Source: Silene noctiflora (Eukaryota; Streptophyta; Magnoliopsida; Caryophyllales; Caryophyllaceae). From it: a DNA stretch of 25,668 nt. The notes beneath the pieces were generated by a model. It was not told the origin of the DNA. It was given only the letters and a program-made list of their open reading frames with translations, and searched no databases. A program made the position numbers and the translations under genes. The number at the start of each line of letters is the position of its first letter. Within the stretch, counting starts at the first letter, position 1. Below, piece after piece: positions 20,999-25,668 of this stretch. The stretch is taken from positions 497,748 to 523,415 of the forward strand of contig VHZZ01000016.1 in NCBI GenBank assembly GCA_009801015.1, read 5' to 3'.

Positions 20999-21271
20999 TT
21001 ACTTATTACTCGAATGCAAACCAGAGAAGTAACCCTGTGGGTTACTCTCAAATCCACCCCTCGATATATGTGATGATCCTATCGATCCTGAACCTCGTCC
21101 TCCGCCACCACTCTTCCCCTCACCTACACCACCACTCTTCCCTCCACCTCCTCCGCCACTGCCACCACTCCTTCCCCCTCCACTGCCACCACCTCCACCT
21201 TTCCCACCACCGCCTCCTCCACCTCCGCCTTTCCCGCCGCCTCCACCACCACCTCCTTTACCACCTGCCAT
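20999..21271 (-). CDS. Small glycine-rich protein, copy 2
   Basis: A 90-residue paralogue of the glycine-rich gene at 15861-16187. It starts MAGGKGGGGG and has a shorter and purer Gly body. Its C-terminus is the same: SHISRGGFESNPQGYF followed by SGLHSSNK and TAA. The DNA for the C-terminal part (21021-21153) is identical over 133 bp to 15883-16015 of copy 1, while the Gly-rich part differs by gains and losses of short codon blocks. It keeps a TATAAATA box (minus strand, 21331-21338) about 60 bp upstream of the ATG and lacks the MITE seen in copy 1, so it may be the better expressed copy. Function is unknown. Confidence 0.75.
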   Translation of the reverse strand: MAGGKGGGGGGGGKGGGGGGGGGKGGGGGSGGGRSGGSGGGGGGKSGGVGEGKSGGGGRGSGSIGSSHISRGGFESNPQGYFSGLHSSNK

Positions 21272-21330
21272 TCTATTACAGCAAATAAGAATGTTAATTT
21301 GTGGGATATTAGTATAATATTATAATGGAC

Positions 21331-21402
21331 TATTTATAGGAGGATTATTGATTAAAGAGTCAAAGTAAAGGTGAATCAGTCATGCATTTTTGTTAGGAAT
21401 TT
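21331..21402 (-). promoter_or_regulatory. Promoter of glycine-rich gene 2
   Basis: Minus-strand TATAAATA at 21331-21338, about 60 bp upstream of the ATG, with the conserved RY-like block (21365-21402) about 30 bp further upstream. Spacing is typical of a compact plant promoter. Confidence 0.55.
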
Positions 21403-22179
21403 TTGTATTTTGTTTCTCGTAAATGAACTGATTGTTTAAATGCATGCATGACACGTTACTGTGAGTCTGTGACATATACTCGTATTTAACTATGGGAAAT
21501 TGGTCTCTTGTAAGGTAACCAATAGACAATATGGCGGTGTCAGGATTTGAAGTCAACGAAGACGGAAAATTTTAACGAAAGCCAAAGGATAATAGTATAC
21601 AAGGTTACCTTGAAAAAAATCAAAAATTTTAAGTAAATATTTCAAAAATTTCGAATTCCAGCGAAAGCGAGCTCCCCTACTCGCTCCACCAGCCGAAAAT
21701 CACCGGAGGTAAGCTCACCCCCCATGTGCACGTGATAGTCTAAGATCCACATGGGTCATTGCCCGATATAACCCGAACCAAATTTGTAGTTCACTTGCTA
21801 TGGGTCAATATAATATCGCCTCTCCAATAATCGTCTCTCGAATTCTACAAATGGCCTATTATACATTATAAATTATAATTGAATTATAAAAATAACAAAA
21901 TGACAATCACATATTCATGTTGACATATTAATAATTTAATATAACATGTGAGTAACATAACACGATAATAGTATGAGAATATAAGATCAATATATAATAC
22001 TCCGTACCAGATAATAATCATTTATTATATCATTTTATGTTGAAAATAGAAAATTGAATAAATAATTTCTATGATAAAGGGTTTTAACATCATACCTGAC
22101 AATTCCTAATTTCATATAACTTTAAATTTTACGGTATAAAATATACTCCCTCCGTTTCATTCGTTTGTTTACTAAACTA

Positions 22180-22515
22180 CTAGTATAGTTCCCGTGCAAA
22201 TGCACGGTATTTTAGATACAGATATTTGACAATTTTACAATTAATCAAACTAATGCAATTTACCTCCATTTTGAAAAGGGTAAAACATTTGCATATATAA
22301 TTTCAAGGAGATATTTTATTAGCCTTATTTATATAAAAGTTAAACAATAATTGATGTTATAAAATTAATTAGGATATAAATATTGTTTAATTGTAAATAT
22401 AGATAGTCAACATTAACTAATTAGGAAATAAATATTGTTTAGCGGAATATCACTTGAGCGGGAAATTTGAGCGGGAAAAATTTAGAGATGTGTTAATCTT
22501 TTAGTATATAGGGGA
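22180..22515 (-). mobile_element. Small non-autonomous Helitron, unit 2 copy
   Basis: Minus-strand 5' end TCCCCTATATACTAAAAGAT, bounded by an A/T junction at 22515/22516. The 3' end is the palindrome CCGTGCATTTGCACGG followed by AACTATACTAG, with A outside. It is 336 bp with no coding sequence, and about as long as its partner at 19293-19602, which carries small deletions. Confidence 0.8.
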
Positions 22516-22585
22516 TTCTTAAAAGATGTATGCTAATTATTTTTTTTTTTTGGGTGAAAGGTTAGCTTCTCATTAGAAGAAGTAT

Positions 22586-22616
22586 GTTAATTTAAAAAAA
22601 AAAAAAAAAAAAAAAC
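22586..22616. repeat. Poly-A tract with inverted poly-T neighbour
   Basis: A run of about 25 A lies at 22591-22615, preceded 50 bp earlier by a T run (about 22538-22550) and GGGTGAAAGGTTAGC. This could be the tail of a retroposed fragment. No LINE or SINE body could be recognised. Confidence 0.4.
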
Positions 22617-23261
22617 GCACATCTATTTATCTAATGTATTCTATCAAACCTTTAAGCTTACATATATTTCTTATCCGAGCTTTTAAAGTTTATATAAGTT
22701 ATATTTTAATATTTTGACGTCAAAATTCGAAATTAACTGAATTTATATATATAATTTTTAACTAATATTATATTTTTTTTTAGCTTAATATTTAACTGAA
22801 AGGAGGTCAAAATATTTATAACAAAACTCAAAATCTTTAAAACAGAACACAAAAACTTTATTATAAAACACATAAATTAGACACACATACAGTTTTACTA
22901 CATTTGATGTATAATCAATGAACTCGAGAGTACCAAATTTAAAAGAAAAAAGTTTCAAAAATCATATTCCATACCTTATAAGTGTGTCTCTGATAATTAT
23001 ACTTTGTATTCTATTTTTTATTTTGGTGCCTTGATCTGATCTTACTAGATTTATAAAAATGGTGATAAGTGTTTTATAGACATAGAAGTCGGTCAAGTTT
23101 ATCCATGAAATCAAAATTGGTTTGGTAAGGGCTTACGCACTACACTTCGAATGCAGACTACTTATTGTTTATCTTCTTTTTATTACGGATCGAGGACAAT
23201 AAAAATGGAATGAAGACAGATCGTGTTTATCTTAAGTATATATAATGCACTTGGCACGTAG

Positions 23262-23596
23262 ACTTCTTATTGGAAAATAACGAATCATGAAATGATATAA
23301 TTTATAAACTTAATGTTGATTGTTGCATTATTTAAAAAAAAATATTTTAATTTGTATGATATTTAATCAGTCACAAGTTTATTTATAAAACTTTGATCAT
23401 GCATAATTAATTATCACTTATTAGTTTTAATTAAAATTGTATGTAGTTTATTTTAAAACATTGAAGTTAACCTCTACAAAAATTAAATTTGANAAAAAAA
23501 AAATTTATTTTTATTTTATTTATAAATAAAAATATTAAAGTTCATATATGAATTATATTATTTTTCTTCAATTATAATAATAAAATTATAAAACAG
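23262..23596. other. AT-rich intergenic sequence
   Basis: Very AT-rich with runs such as TTTATTTTTATTTTATTTAT and an N at 23493. No ORF, inverted-repeat pair or target duplication could be defined. Confidence 0.5.
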
Positions 23597-23624
23597 GCCG
23601 CGCGAAATGCGGAATACTACCTAG
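23597..23624 (+). mobile_element. Helitron 3' terminus
   Basis: GGCCGCGCGAAATGCGG can pair CCGC with GCGG. AATACTAC and CTAG (23621-23624) follow, then T. The 5' end was not found in the AT-rich sequence upstream, which also contains an N at 23493. Confidence 0.55.
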
Positions 23625-23947
23625 TACTTATATAAAACTGTTTAATATAAGTATTAGTAAAAAAATTCTAATTATTTGAATTAAATATCTTTAAATTTAT
23701 TTATTAATTTTACGTATAAAACGGCTTTACATCAGACTTTCTCTAATTCTACGAAAGTCAAGACAATATGAAGCCATTTGTCGTTATTATCTTGACACCC
23801 TATTTTATTTGTAGTACTCCATTATTTAGTAATATAAATAAATATATTTATTTCCAGTCATTGTGACATTCGACCCGTAGACCTTAAATTAAGTTTTTTA
23901 TTAAAACTTGCTTAACTTTCTTAATTATGGTACAAGTGTTATAATTA

Positions 23948-24234
23948 CTGCTCCACCGTCTTGATCATCTATTTTTTTGGTTTTGGCGACAAAGGCATTC
24001 TCAAAATAAAAAGGTAATTAAACAATAGTTGGGTACATCTCGATTATTTGCTTACCTATTCTATTTTGCGCGTCTCAGTCAGCTGTTTAACTTTCTATAT
24101 TGAGAATGCCTTGATAGACAATCTGATCCTTAGACTCAATTTGGTCCACTTGTTAATCCAATGTCTGGCTCCCTCCTCTTTTCTTGCTCTTTGTTCTAAA
24201 ACTAAAAGTAAATAAATGTCCAAAATAGAGGGAG
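23948..24234. mobile_element. Stowaway-type element upstream of the zinc-finger gene
   Basis: TA-flanked (23946-23947 and 24235-24236), ending AATAGAGGGAG. Its right arm, read on the minus strand, shares GAGGGAGCCA and AACAAGTGGACCAAATTGA-like segments with the MITE at 16203-16410, so it is the same family inverted. The left end (CTGCTCCACCGTCTT) is more diverged. An inner inverted pair, GGCATTCTCAAAATA and TATTGAGAATGCC, suggests a nested or rearranged insertion. It ends about 266 bp upstream of the zinc-finger ATG and may supply part of its upstream region. Confidence 0.65.
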
Positions 24235-24500
24235 TATTTCTTTTTTTATTCTTTTACGTAACATTTGAACTACCCACAAGCTAGTAAGAGAATGTGTCAT
24301 GTGTGCAAACTTCTCTGCTAAAAAATACTCTCTTTTTGTGCATCAGTTCAGCTGTTCAGATCTTAACCTTACTCAAAAACAGCAACTTTATTCTCCTACT
24401 TTTAACAGATTTATACCAGAAAAAATGTCATTTTGCCTAATTTCTCCCTGATCTTTGCTGTTTTATTCAACAATTTTAATCTTATTGTATAAAATTTACT

Positions 24501-25268
24501 ATGGAAGATCAAAAGCTGAAGCATGTCTGCAAGTTCTGCAAGAAGAAGTTTGCCTGTGGAAGATCATTAGGAGGTCACATAAGGTGTCATTTACCAAAAC
24601 CAGGAAAATCTTGTGCCATATCTTCATTATACTCCGAAACTGAGACCGGAAAATTAAGAGTGATCAAGGTTAATCAGCGTAAGGCTACTTCTGATGTCGT
24701 CGAGGAAGAACAGCAGGAAGAAGTTGATGTTGCATTGTGTTTGATCATGCTCTCTAAGGATGCGGGGCCATGGGATGGTGGTAAAAATCTGACAAGAAAA
24801 TGCAGTAAGAAAAAGAGGAAAACGGGTGAAAAAGTCCAGGTTAAGGAGACTGTTTTTACTGCTGTGAAGCCAAAACACGACGAAAAGAAGTTCATTAGTG
24901 TTGTCAATTGCTCTTCTCCGAGCCCAGATGAAGAACAATTTGAATTATCAGAATGTTATGATCAAACTGTTACTGAGAATGGTCTCGGATCATTGACTTT
25001 GTCTAAGCAAGTTGTTCAGAAACATGAATGTTCAATCTGTTTTCAGGTTTTTTCATCAGGGCAAGCTCTTGGAGGACACAAAAGATCTCATTTGTTAGCT
25101 TATTATACTGAAACATCAGCAAGCTCGGAAAATCGAGACATCCTTGATCTTAATCTTCCTCCTGCAGCAATTGTTCAAGAAGAGTCTAATAGTACAATTA
25201 CTACCCCACACTGGTGGGTTGAAAATCCTCTCAAACATGAGGCCCTTCTGAGCTTAATCTCGAACTGA
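24501..25268 (+). CDS. C2H2 zinc-finger transcriptional repressor, two-finger ZAT-like
   Basis: A single-exon 255-residue nuclear protein. Finger 1 is at the N-terminus (Cys10, Cys13, His26, His30) with GRSLGGH in place of QALGGH. Finger 2 (Cys177, Cys180, His193, His197) has the plant-specific QALGGH. An acidic stretch leads into EVDVALCLIMLSKD (74-87), resembling the L-box EVAMCLMMLSRD of ZAT1/4/9 proteins. A basic KKKRK segment follows as a possible nuclear localisation signal. DLNLPP (216-221) is an EAR repression motif. ZAT proteins commonly act as stress or developmental repressors; that role here is inferred. Relatives with an N-terminal finger usually carry three or four fingers, so this one seems to have lost the middle one(s). 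No frame damage is seen. Confidence 0.92.
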   Translation: MEDQKLKHVCKFCKKKFACGRSLGGHIRCHLPKPGKSCAISSLYSETETGKLRVIKVNQRKATSDVVEEEQQEEVDVALCLIMLSKDAGPWDGGKNLTRKCSKKKRKTGEKVQVKETVFTAVKPKHDEKKFISVVNCSSPSPDEEQFELSECYDQTVTENGLGSLTLSKQVVQKHECSICFQVFSSGQALGGHKRSHLLAYYTETSASSENRDILDLNLPPAAIVQEESNSTITTPHWWVENPLKHEALLSLISN

Positions 25269-25627
25269 TTGACCGCGATTTATTTTAAGTAGAATACAAT
25301 CATAGTGTACACATTGTTCTTATTCTGCTGTTCTTTATTACTACTGATTACATTGATTTTTTTTCCTTAGCATGTGTACTAAGAAAAGTCATATTCCGGC
25401 ACTAGGTACCATGACAGATACTCGAAATGCTTCATTGTACAATGTAAATCATCAAGAAAAAATGAGCAACAGATTGGAGTGCAATACATGAATGCATAAT
25501 TATTTGATCAACATTACAATTGGTGATTTATTTTAGGAATATACTTTTTTGAGTGTTAGTTTGTTAATTAAAGTTGCTTGTGAATGTAATAATCAATTAC
25601 TTGCTATGAAAGCTAAATGAGTAAGAT

Positions 25628-25668
<41 letters not shown>
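25269..25668. other. 3' region of the zinc-finger gene ending in poly-T
   Basis: AT-rich downstream sequence, probably including the 3'-UTR of the zinc-finger gene. It ends in about 40 T residues at the window edge (from 25630), which may be a real homopolymer or a sequencing or assembly boundary. No other gene is seen. Confidence 0.5.

Larger units (their letters stand above)
20262..23261. repeat. Tandem segmental duplication, unit 2
   Basis: Head-to-tail copy of unit 1, starting at the same CTGGATATGTTC. Order: orphan exon 20446-20574, glycine-rich gene copy 2, promoter block 21365-21402, GGGAAATTGGTCTCTTGTAA (about 21493), AAGCTCACCC block (about 21711), Helitron 22180-22515, GGTAAGGGCTTACG (about 23122) and GTTTATCTTAAGTATATA (about 23225). 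It lacks most of the unit 1 interval 16830-18480. The right boundary is approximate because similarity fades after about 23261. Confidence 0.75.

Noticed and set aside
1..25668. Defence island, CRISPR array, biosynthetic cluster, tRNA or rRNA genes
   Set aside because: No repeat-spacer structure, no clustered pathway genes, and no tRNA-like fold with a GGTTCGAATCC-type box was seen on either strand.
25630..25668. Terminal poly-T as a retrotransposon tail
   Set aside because: It abuts the window edge with no element body visible, so an assembly or sequencing boundary is equally likely.

Overview
This is AT-rich nuclear genomic DNA from a flowering plant, most likely a eudicot. The evidence is GT-AG introns, a CCT chaperonin gene with plant-like exon structure, a plastid photosystem II assembly factor, a plant-specific C2H2 repressor with QALGGH-type fingers and an EAR motif, and a dense load of plant transposon relics. 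I cannot fix the species. Several N bases and the terminal poly-T suggest a draft or BAC-type assembly.

Layout. Positions 1-2203 are repeat-derived: four related units carry snRNA-promoter-like USE/TATA modules, followed by a hairpin, a 58-bp tandem repeat and a Helitron 3' end. Positions 3187-9257 (+) hold a complete 11-exon gene for the beta subunit of the cytosolic chaperonin TRiC/CCT; the joined exons give 530 codons with no frame break. Positions 9258-11785 are intergenic: a Helitron with a foldback Mutator-like element nested in it, then a hAT MITE built of CGGGT-like repeats. Positions 11822-15551 (+) hold a Psb27-family gene (LPA19/PSB27-H2 type), three coding exons, 213 codons. Convergent to it at 15861-16187 (-) is a small glycine-rich protein gene.

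From about 15255 the chromosome carries a tandem segmental duplication. Unit 1 is about 15255-20261 and unit 2 about 20262-23261. Each contains the last exon of the Psb27-like gene and an antisense glycine-rich protein gene. Unit 2 therefore holds an orphan, frame-altered terminal exon and a second glycine-rich gene (20999-21271, -). Stowaway, Helitron, hAT and Mutator-like elements have since hit the units differently, yet the coding patches stay almost identical, which looks like gene conversion.

The right end (24501-25268, +) holds a single-exon two-finger C2H2 zinc-finger repressor of the ZAT type, with a Stowaway-type element in its upstream region.

The genes are unrelated housekeeping, plastid and regulatory functions, with no sign of a pathway cluster. 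I found no defence island, CRISPR array, tRNA or rRNA. The most informative features are the tandem duplication with patchy identity and the USE/TATA-carrying repeats. All exon joins were made by eye from splice signals, frame and family resemblance.
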